The notes under the pieces: generated by a model
Databases searched by the model: none
What the model saw: the letters and a program-made list of their open reading frames with translations, nothing else
Told to the model about the DNA's origin: nothing
Shown here: piece by piece, positions 9,633-20,559 of the stretch
How positions within the stretch are numbered: position 1 is the stretch's first letter
Layout of the letters: each line of letters opens with the position of its first letter
Position numbers and translations under genes: made by a program
Assembly (NCBI GenBank): GCA_946894095.1
Contig: OX335655.1
Location: forward strand, 5,642,001-5,706,000
Length of the DNA: 64,000 nucleotides
Reading direction: 5' to 3'
Source of the DNA: Incurvaria masculella
Lineage: Eukaryota > Arthropoda > Insecta > Lepidoptera > Incurvariidae

Positions 9633-12032
9633 AGTCCTTCGTAATTCGTAATATAGGCTCTGTGCACGCCCTACCTAACGGTTTATTCTTTGGAAAATTC
9701 GAGTGGCCTGTTTTACTAAAAGCTGTATGCAAAGGTTTTTTTATCAGCTCGAAACCAGATTCGTTCGGCTGCTGTCGCTACCCGGCGAGCGCGGCGAATG
9801 GCGACAACAATGCATTCCTCCCTACTTGTAATACATTTCAATTTAGCTTAAACTCGCAATAAGAGCGCACTTATTGTGAGTTATGCTCCGCGCACTGTCC
9901 CACGGCGTTTATGCTCTAATTTACTACCGGTGTATGCGCCATTTCCAATATCCAGTACACTTAACAGAGGCAATTTATGGAGGACTTACACGGCGAATGT
10001 ATACCGGATGGTTGGCCCACCGTACCCGATGATTGTTCCGATAAATTCGTGATTCTAAATTCTAACCCATTTCGGAAAGGTTAAAGTAATTTCGTTCCGT
10101 AGGCAAGACGGAACGCTGATCTCGTTGTTCGCGACGTTCGTGTCTTACGGCTCGCGGCGAACTCGCCACCTTGTACAGTCATCGCCAATAAAACAAATTA
10201 CCCTGCGGTTTTCCACACCCAACAAATTGCCCAACGGATTACCACACCCAAGAAATTACCCAGCGATTTTCCGCACCCAAATACGCATTAGTAACACTTT
10301 GAAGAATAACGACGCTGAGCGGGGTCCTTACGTCGAACCCAGCTCGGACCCATCGCTTTGAATCGTCGTCGGACGTTCCTACATTGTGACAAAGCGCCAA
10401 AGCATCGAGATTGAATGCTGCCTAGTACTCGTACATACATATTTGTGTCAAAATAAAAGCAAACCAGAATTCTGTTTCACCACACCACAGATCACGAGGC
10501 CTTGCTTTCATACATAAATAAATTATGTTTTATGTTATTAGGTATATAAGTAATGTAATGTATCGACATCACTAGAAAACGATTGGTTGCGAATGTTGTC
10601 GGAATAGTATTTCTAAAGTGCTGAATACACTTCGTGTCATACCACAACTTGCATACAGCTAGAAAAAGGCATATTACCTTTGCCATAAGTTATTTAAAGT
10701 AAATTTATTTTTATAGTTATATTTAACGAGCAAACAAAAAATATTTCTATCTATTCCATCTCCGAAAAGGGTTCTTCCTTCAAAAACCAATTAACCATAA
10801 TTGCGATTAATACATTAAAGCGTTCCAATGAGATTTCAAAATAGCGCAGAAATATTTTTGATATGATATATTAAGCAGTATTCGAACCAGCGACCTTCAC
10901 AATTTTACTCTATCTGTTTATATTTAAACGGTTATTAAAACATTATACGCATTGTTATCATACCATTAAAATATTAAAACCAGCTTTGAATGTTTTTAAT
11001 GATATTTTAGCCCTTCAATGTAGCCGTTTAATATTGGATTGGTACCTAAGGCCCATGTGGTGTTTGGCCAATAAATCGAGGTGTTGTATAAGACGTTAAT
11101 TTTATTAAAAAAAAGCGTTTGTATTTGAGTGTAATATTGTTTTATTTAAGAACTGCAAATTATATCTGCCTATTAGCATAGATTAAAGAGGAGTGAGTAT
11201 TACGTAAGTGGTTTTATTGAGTCGCAGAGTCAGGTTTTTTATTTGTACTGCTAACCCGTAGGCGCAGTTATCGCCGCAGCTTCGGTTTTTCTCTTCGGTT
11301 GTGAACACTTTAAGTTAGGTAAACATGAGCAGAACTTGTAACATGTCAGAATTACCTTTTAAAAATTTCCCGCTTCAAAAGTTCACGCATCTTTAAATTA
11401 TATGAGATTCCGATTATCGCTTGCACCGTCACTGACTGTACTTCATTTTCTTACTTAATAAAAAAAAGTTATTTTGCTTCTTGAAATTGAAATTATTTAA
11501 ATATATATTGAAATAATTTCACCTTTAACCCCATGTGCATCCGTTTGCAAATATATATTTTATCGCTGCAATGAATATAATGTCCCAATCTGTCTTATTG
11601 GATATAGATTCGACACGCGCTATAATGCCGCCATTTGAATAATTTGCTCATTTAGCATAAAATCAGTGGGCAACGCCGCAAATCATCAATAAATTAAAAT
11701 GCTATCCGTTAAATTTGATATGAAGCCGTCGTAAATATAAATTGACAGGATCTTAGCTGTTATTAAAGTGTGTCGCGCGCCGCGTCTGATGCGATAGCGT
11801 TGGTATAAGCACAAAAGGCAGCTTGTGATACTTAGGAATTCCACACTTACCCCGAGCACTTGAGGGATAAATCTTCATCGTTCGGTGTGCGGGAGTTGCG
11901 ATGGGTTCGTCTGAAGACGCGCCCGCGCCGCGGCGCGCCGGTCGAGTTTAGTGCTCTCTATGCAAAACGTGTGCGATCCGTCTTGTACCGAGCGCAGCAC
12001 ACGTTGCTAGTGCGTGCTACGTAAGCGCTTGT
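9633..12032. other. Gene-free tract with one tandem repeat
   Basis: About 2.4 kb without a supported gene. It contains the 3 x 29 bp tandem repeat (10192-10278), a box B-like sequence on the minus strand near 10885, and a CpG-rich patch (11880-12010) with the palindrome CGCGCCGCGGCGCG. The rest is AT-rich. Confidence 0.5.
10192..10278 (+). repeat. Tandem repeat, three 29 bp units
   Basis: Three consecutive 29 bp units (10192-10220, 10221-10249, 10250-10278), each starting AACAAATT or AAGAAATT and ending CCACACCC or CCGCACCC. Units differ at several positions, so it is an old minisatellite. A fourth unit starts and decays (AAATACGC). It happens to lie in an open frame but has no known peptide meaning. 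Confidence 0.75.
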
Positions 12033-12334
12033 TTTTTAGGGTTCCGGAACCAAAGGTTAAAAACGGAACCCCATTACTTAGCCTCCGCTGTCCGTTCGTC
12101 CGTCCGTCCGTGCGTCTGTCACAGGGCTGTATTTCACGAAGCCTAATAGGTAGGCAGATTTTTCATAGAGTGTGTATTAATTATGCCGCTATAACAACAA
12201 ATAGGTAAAAATTTTTAATTATGATAATTAAATTAAACCTCCATACAAAAACGTGACTTTTTCGTGTTAAATCTTGGACGATGGTACGGAACCCTTCGTG
12301 TGCGAGTCCGACTCGCACTTGGCCGGTTTTCTTT
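12033..12334 (+). repeat. Dispersed repeat, GGTTCCG / CTTGGCCGG type, copy 1
   Basis: Starts TTTTTTAGGGTTCCGGAACC, carries a degenerate (GTCC)n run, CAGGGCTGTATTTCACGAAG, and ends GCGAGTCCGACTCGCACTTG followed by GCCGG. Copies occur at 19166-19447 (minus) and 26863-27035 (partial). No terminal inverted repeat or coding capacity is seen. The pattern is common in lepidopteran genomes. Confidence 0.75.
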
Positions 12335-12345
12335 ATATCTGACTA

Positions 12346-12570
12346 GCTGAGGTTCCCGGCTCCGCTCGGGTCAATGTCGTTTCGGACTGATGTCGAGCTG
12401 AGTCTAACATTGTATGTATGTTCTCCATACAAATGTTCACCCCCTTTGAATTGTTCGTTACAAAAGGTAGCTTATGTCCTTTCCCAATATCCAGACTCTC
12501 TCTACACCAAATTTCATCAAGTAATTAAAGTACTTTTGATATTGACGTCGGACTTACGAGGCATAAATTA
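12346..12570 (+). repeat. Dispersed repeat, CGCTCGGGTCAATGTC type
   Basis: Starts GAGGTTCCCGGCTCCGCTCG and includes GTCAATGTC, a GGACTGATGTCGAGCTGA phrase, and ACACCAAATTTCATCAAGTA. The opposite-strand copy at 57265-57515 shares these in the same order. It is likely a remnant of a non-autonomous transposon or LINE 3' part; class not resolved. Confidence 0.6.
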
Positions 12571-13481
12571 AATTGTACGTCTTTGTGAACACTCCTACTA
12601 TGCATATACTAAATAATAAATCTTGTCCTAATTGTTTGGGTCAAAAGGTAGGCTCCTGGGTAACTCCTGAGCCCAATAACTGGCACATTTTCTCATGTAT
12701 ATTTTACTTTATTTCGTCTATTAGATGTCAATTGGATCCGTTTTTTTTCTTATGTCTGCCTCAACCTTAGCCTTAGACATTTCTTATTAAATATAGTTAG
12801 AATGTTAGATCAATGTCCAGTATAGTGGCATAAAGTGGCTATCTTTGCCGTGCAGACGTAGGTCGTCTCGTGAATGGCGATGGGTGTTTTACGAGCGGCT
12901 CTCACGAACGCGATGTTACACATAATACCGGGTTTATATTTTAATAAGGATGAAGTAGACGCGTTGCGAGCTGCTTCCGAGAAACCAGCGTGCCCTAGGG
13001 GCCACAATCGCGCGCGGTGGTCGCGGGTGATGTTTGGAGACAGCTCGACGCTTGTACGTTCAGTGCAAGGCAATGTAGACTTTCATTGTAAGGTGCGGTT
13101 TACGGCTTCGAGTGCCCAAGCTCCACTGAATAATGGACTAGTTTCTAGCCGAGTCCTAAACCAGTGTGTCATGCCAGCATACATATGGATGGAATTGGTT
13201 GATTGAAGACATCGTATTGTAAGCAGAACTCGTTTCAAGAATTGTTCAAGAGGGAAAAATACGCTTTGTGTTACATATTGCGACTCCTATGTGCCTGCTC
13301 TTGTTACAATGGAACTTGTTGGCGCATGCCAGGACCTAACAAGAAAGGCGCCCGGCGGCGCCCATGGGCTTCAGGACTTTTACAGGGGCTGCGAAAACCA
13401 TGCCGGCTGGCCAGGTGCTTCTTCACACCATGTTTGAAGGACCTCAGGTTGTAATTTGAGGAAAAAACTTCGGCAGGCTAT
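12571..13481. other. Gene-free tract with a GC-richer middle
   Basis: A plus-strand open frame of 110 codons (12874-13206) overlaps a minus frame. It has no recognised domain, and the sequence around it lacks a clear exon structure. Left without a gene call. Confidence 0.4.
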
Positions 13482-13716
13482 TATTATTATATTAACCCAA
13501 CACCACGAATCACTGAAAGATTTCGGTGCCATGACAGAACTTTCCCTTAGAATGAGCACGGCTGCATGAACTGAATGAAAAACCCGGACAACTTTTCATT
13601 TCCGCATCGAACATCTCATACGATCGTATACCAAATCGAATGGACTTCACCCTACCGCAACGTAAGTAGGGAAGAGCGTCTACAATTCCAGATGGGTTTG
13701 GAACGAGTCGTATTCA
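13482..13716 (-). mobile_element. SINE body, diverged, headless
   Basis: On the minus strand it reads the SINE body from the CTACTTACGTTGCGGTAGGG region through GCGGAAATGAAAAGTTGTCC and GCAGCCGTGCTCAT to TGTCATGGCACCGAAATC and the GGGTTAATATAA tail. The tRNA or 5S head is absent. The copy stops where the next foldback begins. Confidence 0.75.
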
Positions 13717-14330
13717 CTACGTATAATATTCACACCGTATAAATGTATTTTTTTCCAAAAAATCAAAACCATGCATATCGTATAATATTCACAACGTGTA
13801 ATTTTATACGTTGTGGATGAAGAAAGTTTAAAAATAGAATCAACTGCATCATATAGAACGTATAATGGTCACAACGTATAATATTCCTAACGTGAATTCA
13901 CAAAAAAATAAAACCATGCAGAACGTATAATATGCCAAAAGCACTGCATAAAGCGCCCTAATAACGATACATTTAAAGCTGAAATTGCTACGGATCGATA
14001 TTTGTTAAAGAGTAACAATTTGCTACAACGCTAATTGAGACTGTCGAAAAGTCGCGTGCGAGTATACGCTTTAAAAGTATATGCTTAGGGGCGCTTATCG
14101 TATGAAAAGTTTTTGGATTATATGATATGCATGGTTTTCTTTTTTTGTTAAATAAAGATCATAATTTTATACGTTGTGACTATTATACGTTATGCATGGA
14201 GAAATAAGTAATTTTATTTTTTAAACTTCTTCATGCACTACGTATAAAATTATACGATCTGCCGATTATACGTAGTGCATGGTTTTGAAATTTTGTTAAA
14301 ATATGATATTATACGAAGTAAGACCCGTTT
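13717..14330. mobile_element. Foldback element packed with CGTATAA motifs
   Basis: A roughly 610 bp palindromic unit. The arm 13768-13845 is complementary to 14208-14291 (both hold AAAACCATGCA, CGTATAA and a GAAGAAGTTTAAAAA-type stretch). Thirteen copies of CGTATAA or its complement TTATACG are present, often as TATAATATTCACAACGTATA-like pairs. The core (13940-14100) has its own inverted pair AAGCGCCCTAA / TTAGGGGCGCTT. No coding frame. Confidence 0.7.
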
Positions 14331-14371
14331 TCTCAACGTATACTCCCAATTCAGTTTGGATATGAAAGAAC

Positions 14372-14430
14372 GAAATATGCTCTAGGATTTGAACCCGGGG
14401 TCTTTGCTACAAGAGAACTGAGGCATTGAT
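14372..14430 (-). repeat. tRNA-like 3' half
   Basis: Minus strand shows GACCCCGGGTTCAAATCC, a strong box B / T-arm-like sequence, with a candidate anticodon-like region before it. No acceptor or D-arm is recognisable, so it is probably a tRNA-derived retroelement scrap and not a tRNA gene. Confidence 0.35.
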
Positions 14431-14475
14431 ATATTAATTATACATGTATGGCATTTTGGTATTACGATTAGCGTT

Positions 14476-14693
14476 CAGCAGGTCTATTCCTGGCATTCAG
14501 TAATCAACAATCCTGAGTCTAGAAAACAGATTTTATAGCCATTTTCAAAGCGAGTTTTTCGGCGGAAAACCTTGATTAATTAAAAAAACTATCCTCCGGA
14601 ATTTTCGTCAAGAAAATCGCTTTGAAAACCACTACAAAAGCGACTCAGGATTCATGATTCCTGATTACGGAATGCCAGGAATAGACCTGCTGT
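14476..14693. mobile_element. CAGCAGGTC foldback, copy 1
   Basis: Inverted ends CAGCAGGTCTATTCCTGGCA and its complement bound a 218 bp unit whose inner arms repeat ATCCTGAGTC and AAAATCGCTTTGAAAACC-type blocks. The centre is AT-rich with CTTGATTAATTAAAAAAAC. Related copies: 15830-16062 and 47990-48138, plus a remnant at 41822-41871. Confidence 0.75.
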
Positions 14694-15829
14694 AACCAAA
14701 CAGCTGAATAGACAAAACATGAAATTACCCCTACACATACACCCTAATTACGAGATGGTCGATAATAAGTAACCATGGACTATTAACTCTATTTTTGCAT
14801 TGATATTCAATAGTCAAATAGTCTACGGACTACAGCTTGGTTATGGTTATTTTTTTCGTCATCATTTTCTGTCTTTGCATAATCATGATACCAGAATATT
14901 TTATTTTCTTTGCTCTATATTGAGAGGTCATCACTGAGAATCTCTTTCCCGTCGTTTCTGTTTTTTTTGTGTTTAGGTTCTATTTGCACATGCATGTCAT
15001 ATAATTCATATCAATATTCGAAACATATACCTCGCCATATTCTTCTATACATTCAACCCAATCAAAACTAACAGCCACTTCGACTAACTATACACAAAGT
15101 AGAAACAATACCTACTAAGGGAAACATACTAAACTACTTGAAACATAGTTGAAGCGCCGATCGGACGCCAGTTGTCATATAAAAAGCTCCAATAAGGCAC
15201 CGGGATCATTAATTACTACTAAGATGGCCCCGTGTGGAGCTGTCGCACCTTTTTGATCGACATTTCGATTCCTGTCGGAATGTTATAATTGCAGTGATCT
15301 GTCGATATTTATGCGAGCCACTGGAAAGTGCAGTATGCAAATCTCGGTTCCTCTATGATTGAGGTTGCTCGGTGGTGTATGGCGCAATAAATTAAATGGG
15401 CACTGTTATCTTTCAATAGACGTAAAGCACACATGTTCCTCGGAAGGGTAGGCAGGGATGACCGCGATGCATGCTTTATATATATTGACATGTTTACGCT
15501 ACTATTTCAGTAAACATAAATTTTGGGAGGTAATTGTTTTATGAAAATCCTTGAAATTCGTGTAAAATGTATGCAACATGTTAGATGGCGGGCATGGTCT
15601 TTACAAATTAACTGATACGACTTGAATTGTTGGTTCTCGTCGATGTATGTTAACTTACTCTACTTTTGGACGAAAAAAAATCCAGCGAAGTTTCCTGCCA
15701 GTTCTTCGCTGTTATTGCTGACCTGGCAAATGATAAAATATGACAAATCTGAGTGCAGTGCACTGTCTACACTATACGAAACGGATTGAGCTTATCACGG
15801 TATCACGTCGATCCGTGCTTGAAAATGTT
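14694..15829. other. Gene-free tract
   Basis: About 1.1 kb of AT-rich sequence separating two copies of the same foldback family. One open frame of about 60 codons (15309-15491, minus) has no recognisable features. Confidence 0.5.
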
Positions 15830-16062
15830 CAGCAGGTCTATTCCTAGCATTCCGTAATCAAGAATCAGGAATCCTGAGTCTACAAAATCGCTTTTGTAGC
15901 GGTTTTCAAAGCGATTTTCTTGAGGAAAATATTCCGGAGCATAGTTATCTTAATCAATCAAGGTTTTCCGTAGAAAAACTCGCTATGAAAACCGCTATAC
16001 AAGCGGTTTTCTAGACTCAGGATTCCTGATTCCTGATTACTGAATGCCAGGAATAGACCTGC
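15830..16062. mobile_element. CAGCAGGTC foldback, copy 2
   Basis: A 233 bp unit with ends CAGCAGGTCTATTCCTAGCA and its near complement. Inner arms carry AATCAGGAATCCTGAGTC, GCGGTTTTC and CGATTTTC blocks. The inverted similarity runs almost to the centre (TTAATCAATCAAGG), so the whole unit can fold into one long hairpin. Confidence 0.8.
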
Positions 16063-16440
16063 AGAACGTTTTTTAATTTTTATTTAGCCAAATGTTATTT
16101 ATTTATTCTCATCATTTGAACGGGTGTTGTATGGTAGTTGAAATCTATATTATATTAAATATGTTTTTTGTGAGTCACAATAAAAAATTAACCGGACAAA
16201 TGAGTGATTAAGATTAAAAGTTTGTGAGTTGATAAGATTAATCGGAAACGTAACATCAGCAGTATATATAAATATACTTAAGATGTTATGTAAATAAAAG
16301 TCCAAGTGGAAAGGCTAGAGCTTTCGACGTACATAGTATGTCTAGGCTGTTAATATTATTCGATTCAAAAATATTTTATTAACATTCGCCTCTTTACCAG
16401 ATCTTTTCATTTTAAAAGTAACTCGTAGTATGACTTGCGT

Positions 16441-16757
16441 CCAGAGCCCGTAGTCCCAGTTGTCACCGAAATTGGCGTTTACGCCAAACTGATCAACTGG
16501 CGTTTTCAAATGTATGGAGAAATTGAAGAGCGCGCGCAGTGCGAGTTCGATTTTGATTTGACAGCTTACTCAACGTTGCCGTAAATACGTCGACGTTGCC
16601 GTGTACGCTGACTCCGCGTTTTCATACAAATCGGAAGCCCGAGTTTGACTTTGACAGCTTGAAGAAGTAAAACCACAAATTATCTAGTAAAAACTTGTAT
16701 GGACTTCGAAGTTCCGGAAACGGTAGTTTAGGTGACAACTGGGACTAGCAGCTCTGG
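16441..16757 (+). mobile_element. MITE with CCAGAGC / GTCCCAGTTGTCACC ends, copy 1
   Basis: A 317 bp element bounded by imperfect terminal inverted repeats of about 27 bp starting CCAGAGCCCGTAGTCCCAGT, with GTTGTCACC inside. Family landmarks are GTATGGAGAAATTGAAGAGC, ACTCAACGTTGCCGTAAATA, GACTTTGACAGCTTGAAGAA and AAAACTTGTATGGA. Three more copies lie in the window. No transposase, so non-autonomous; parent superfamily not determined. Confidence 0.8.
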
Positions 16758-17784
16758 TCTTATATTAACTCCAGATGTGAGATAATGAGACAGGTTTCTA
16801 CAATGGGCTCTTTACTATATACTATATACTTAGGTATTTAAAAACTAAGTCCTATTAGCAACGTCCGCTGGACGTTTCCCAGTGAGAATAGAAGAATGTA
16901 TATATTTTTTCAGAAATGTAGATTATTTAGCGTACAAGCATACTTCTAACATTTTTCCAGTCACTATTTAAATGAATATTGCCCTTTGTTAGAAAACTTT
17001 CTTTGTATTGTATCAAACGCGAACATAACTTCCTCGGTGGCCAGGTAAACCCTAAGCACGACATTATTACCGTAGAGTCGTAAGACGCCAACAATGTTGC
17101 GGGACGCTAAGTTTTCGTTTTAATGTGGAGCCTTCAGCGGCCGACAAAATATGTAGCATGCCCAGCGCACCTCCGCCTCCGCGCGCTCGCATTTGCATTT
17201 CTAATGGCTTCGTAGTAAATCAGAGGCGTTGGAGATATTTGCTCTGCTTATCTCCTACAAGACCACCCTGAGCATCGCTTTGTTGCAATAATATTTAGTT
17301 TGACGGCTTACCTCGCGCATGAGGAGCTGGAGCTTCAGGGGAACGTGCCTGCCGCGACGGAGGTAGGCACGTTACTGACTAACCGAACGCTCTGTTCGAC
17401 TTCTCGGAGTCCATGGCAACACTGTAAGAGTACAGCTTGCTGGCTGCGTTCTGAATTTCATCTGAAGTGACTATGTTTTTCCTCGACATCTGTTTTGGGT
17501 GCACCAAGAATAAATGTCGGGCGCTGGCCTAATTCCGGCTCGTAAAAGAACAAGCCCCGGTCTCCGCGTTGTACCCAAATCGGCAGGTCCAATTTCAAAG
17601 CCCCTCCAGAATGGATTTGAGCCCTCTCCGGAATCGTTATGAGTCCACTCCGGAATGGAAAGCCAGAATATAGGTTTTTCGGAGTAGGAATGGGAAAGGG
17701 AGGAGGTAAACTTCAAGAGGAATGTTTTAATGTTGGTTGTCGGCAGGGGGTGGACTCTAAAGAACCCATTCCTGGTAAGGAGCC
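16758..17784. other. Gene-free tract
   Basis: Contains a short hairpin (17342-17373), a run of three degenerate CTCCGGAATGG-type units (17597-17662) and moderately GC-rich DNA. An open minus frame of 105 codons (17471-17788) has no domain signature and runs into the neighbouring MITE. Confidence 0.45.
17342..17373. repeat. Short hairpin
   Basis: AACGTGCCTGCC and GGTAGGCACGTT form a 12 bp stem with one mismatch around an 8-base GC-rich loop. It is not followed by a T-run on either strand. Confidence 0.5.
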
Positions 17785-18139
17785 CCAAGAACTACATCAC
17801 CTAAATTAGCGTTGACGCTAAACCGATTGACTAGCGTTTTCTAATGTATGCAGAAATTTAAGACTGCGCAATAGGCCTTAAGGGAAATAACATTTGCGAG
17901 TCCGAATTTGATTTGCCAGCTCACTCATCGTTGCCGTAACTACGTTGACTCGTTTACGCCGACACCACGCTTTCATACAAACCGATAGTCTTAGTTTGAC
18001 TTTGACAGCTTGAAGAAATAAAACCACAGAATAAGTAGTAAGAGCAAGCTTACCACAGCGTAAGTTTCAATGGGTTTGACGGTTTTACGCAACTTCGAAT
18101 TTGTGTTAACGTCAATTTAGTTGAGAACTAGGGCTGACC
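17785..18139 (+). mobile_element. CCAGAGC MITE, diverged copy 2
   Basis: Same order of landmarks as the 16441 copy (CATCACCTAAATTAGCG, GACTAGCGTTTTCTAATGTA, ACATTTGCGAGTCC, GACTTTGACAGCTTGAAGAA), but heavily mutated and with eroded ends (TTGAGAACTAGGGCTGAC). An older insertion than copies 1 and 3. Confidence 0.7.
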
Positions 18140-18752
18140 ATATGATGCTTAAACTAATCCATTAAAACATACCGGATGTCACGTAAGTCCTGTAACATAA
18201 ATTATATGTATATGTAACTACACATGACGAGAGCAACGAACGCAATGGCATGTTGAACAGAACCATCTCAAATCGCGGCTGCATTTCACAAAAAGCATTT
18301 GTTTCATCTCTCATTGTATTTACGATAATCCATCACGTTTCTATCGCCCGATCACAAAGCTCCGGGCTGACTATAATCGGCGCCCAAAAAACTAGATCCG
18401 TGATGCGTCGCGACGCGTCCGTTACTTGACAGCGCGAGTACGCGCGCGGGCAAAAAAAGAACTAAGCGACACCAAATAACTGTCTCCTGGCTGTCACAGC
18501 CAGTGAGCCCGTGGCGGGTTTGTTTGATCGAAACAAATGTTTGTATCTAGTAGATGGCGAATCATTGTGTCGATTAGAAAGTAAGTAAATTCATTTGAAG
18601 CGACAAATGAACATTTCTTGTGTTTTTGTGTGTTGTAGCTTATTTTTATGTTGTTACAAAGGAAAGAGAACCCAATACCAATATTTACTCCACAGTCGAC
18701 ATCAGTAAAAGGATATCAAATACACTTCGGCGGTACCACAATAAATGGGTGG
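18140..18752. other. Gene-free tract
   Basis: Includes a CpG-rich patch (18385-18450) in AT-rich DNA. No repeat or frame supported. Confidence 0.45.
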
Positions 18753-18983
18753 GTGGGGCCGTCTGCTACGTTTTCAACCCCAACATTTGACCTAGGCCCT
18801 AATGTTTTTTTTATCCTTGTCCAGAAGTCTAGTTGAAAATACGAAAACATTTTTGCCAGTAATTTAATTTTTAGAAAAGTTATTGAGGGTTGAAGTTTTG
18901 GATTGGACGAATTTTTGATAAAATTTTAAAAAGTCGAAGAAAGTTCACATTTTTTAGTCTGAACATGTAGCAGACGGCCCCAC
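18753..18983. mobile_element. Small inverted-repeat element, GTGGGGCCGTCTGCTAC ends
   Basis: A perfect 17 bp inverted repeat, GTGGGGCCGTCTGCTAC (18753-18769) and its complement (18967-18983), encloses 197 bp of AT-rich non-coding DNA. Fits a MITE. Single copy here. Confidence 0.6.
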
Positions 18984-19165
18984 CTATCCCCAAACTATAT
19001 ATCTTCAGCCCTCTGCCAAACAAACTGTGTAGCTATCTATTTTACGAACATTTTACCTTCAGTTATATGCTCCTTCAATGTTTTGTCTATAAATCAATTT
19101 TACTGAAAACCATTAATTGCAATGAAGGATTTGATGAACCATTAAGGAAAAATCTAAATGTGTAA

Positions 19166-19447
19166 AATAAACCGGCCAAGTGCGAGTCGGACTCGCACGC
19201 GAAGGGTTCCATACCATCGTACAAGATTTAACACAAAACATCGATTTTTTTGTTCATTTAATTTTTATTATTTTCATATTTTCCTATTTTGTTAAAACGG
19301 TAAAATAAATACATACTCTTTGAAAAATTCAGCTGCCTAACTAATACGGTTCATGAGATACAGCCCTGTGACAGACGGACGGACGGACGGACAGCGGAGG
19401 CTTAGTAATAGGGTTCCGTTTTTACCCTTTGGGTACGGAACCCTAAA
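19166..19447 (-). repeat. Dispersed repeat, GGTTCCG / CTTGGCCGG type, copy 2
   Basis: Reverse-strand copy of 12033-12334. It begins ACCGGCCAAGTGCGAGTCGG, carries a (GGAC)n run CGGACGGACGGACGGACAGC, and ends GGGTACGGAACCCTAAAG. Better preserved than copy 1 at the GGTTCCG end. Confidence 0.8.
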
Positions 19448-20377
19448 GTGTTTTATTCGGTTCGATCAATTACTTTTCAAAATACCATTTATAATCGATG
19501 ATTGAAAACATCTTTATTAAACACTTGGGGCATGAAAATATTCATGTGATGCCTCCAAAGCTAGCTTGAAGAATTGCCTTGTCGCGATATGGTGGAAGAA
19601 ACGTGATTAGCATTATTACTTATTCTGTGGTTATAGCTCTCGTCACTTCCATAAATAGTGGAGTTAACTTAAACAAATTAAAACTTCAAATGGCTAGACA
19701 TTTCACCAAGGATTAGCAAGCCAACCAGAATTAATGTAATTGCACCGGATGTGTCACAGAACAAACTCTCTATGGATTCATCAGATATGCTGCTTTGGTC
19801 GCCATGACAACGGCCGCAACACCGCCGCCGTCTCCTTTCGCGGGTGTCATGATTTAGAGCCTTCTGATTATACTTCTCAATAAATAATACTGATTTGGAT
19901 TGTGTCTGAACCGCTACTGCTTTGTATTACAAAGTTAAGAGGAGTGTTTCCAAATCTCGCAACCACGGAGCGAGATTTATGTGGCGGTGTGGTGGACCGA
20001 GCGGCTAGTGGCGGGAAAATATGTAAAATGGTGTTCATTGCTTTTCAAAAAACTTGAAATTATGACATTTAATTTTTGTATTTGATGGTTCCGTTTATTG
20101 ACAATATCGCAATACAGGGGGTACCTATATGAAATATGTCCCCTTTAGCCGTAAAAATCGGCAAATTATCGAAAAATCGCCATACTTTGCCAATCAAATC
20201 AACGAAGAGATGGCCGAGTTAATCAATGTTCAAACACGTCACTTTTAGTGATCCGCATAGAGTTCCTTCCATACTGTCCACACAAAGAGACTTGTTTGAT
20301 CATACTTTGACGTTGATTTAGATTTTTGTACGTTAGTGCACTCGCCCCTTACTCTCTGAACTTTGCATTGAATCACG
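19448..20377. other. Gene-free tract
   Basis: AT-rich with a small GC-rich patch (19800-19860) and the motif copy at 20217-20247. No supported gene. Confidence 0.45.
20217..20247 (+). repeat. Short motif shared with 3064-3095
   Basis: Plus-strand counterpart of 3064-3095 (minus), core AACACGTCACTTTTA. Confidence 0.5.
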
Positions 20378-20427
20378 GCATCGAACCTAATTCCTTAAGG
20401 AATGTGGTGTATTGGGCTAATATCATG
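20378..20427 (+). mobile_element. SINE 3' body, first half of a split copy
   Basis: GGCATCGAACCTAATTCCTT and GTATTGGGCTAATATCATG are the SINE 3' body. It breaks off at CATGA. The missing end (GGTAGTTGTGTATCATTAGCC) is found at 21864, about 1.4 kb away, in the same orientation. Confidence 0.75.
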
Positions 20428-20559
20428 AAATGAAAATGAAATGAAATTAAAACATACATTATTTGCAGCCAAACATATTAATACACATATGATACAAATA
20501 AACATATATTATTATAAAACATATAAACAGATTTACATATATAAATAAAAAACCATACA
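20428..20559. other. AT-rich insert flanking the Helitron
   Basis: Degenerate GAAAT/GAAATGAAAAT repeats followed by very AT-rich sequence, lying between the broken SINE and the Helitron 5' end. Probably part of a separate element into which the Helitron later inserted. A short remnant lies on the other side (21822-21863). Confidence 0.45.

Noticed and set aside
12097..12122. Independent (GTCC)n microsatellite
   Set aside because: The run is an internal part of the GGTTCCG dispersed repeat and recurs in its other copies.
12874..13206. 110-codon plus frame in a GC-richer patch
   Set aside because: The opposite strand is also open and there are no motifs, so no gene is called.
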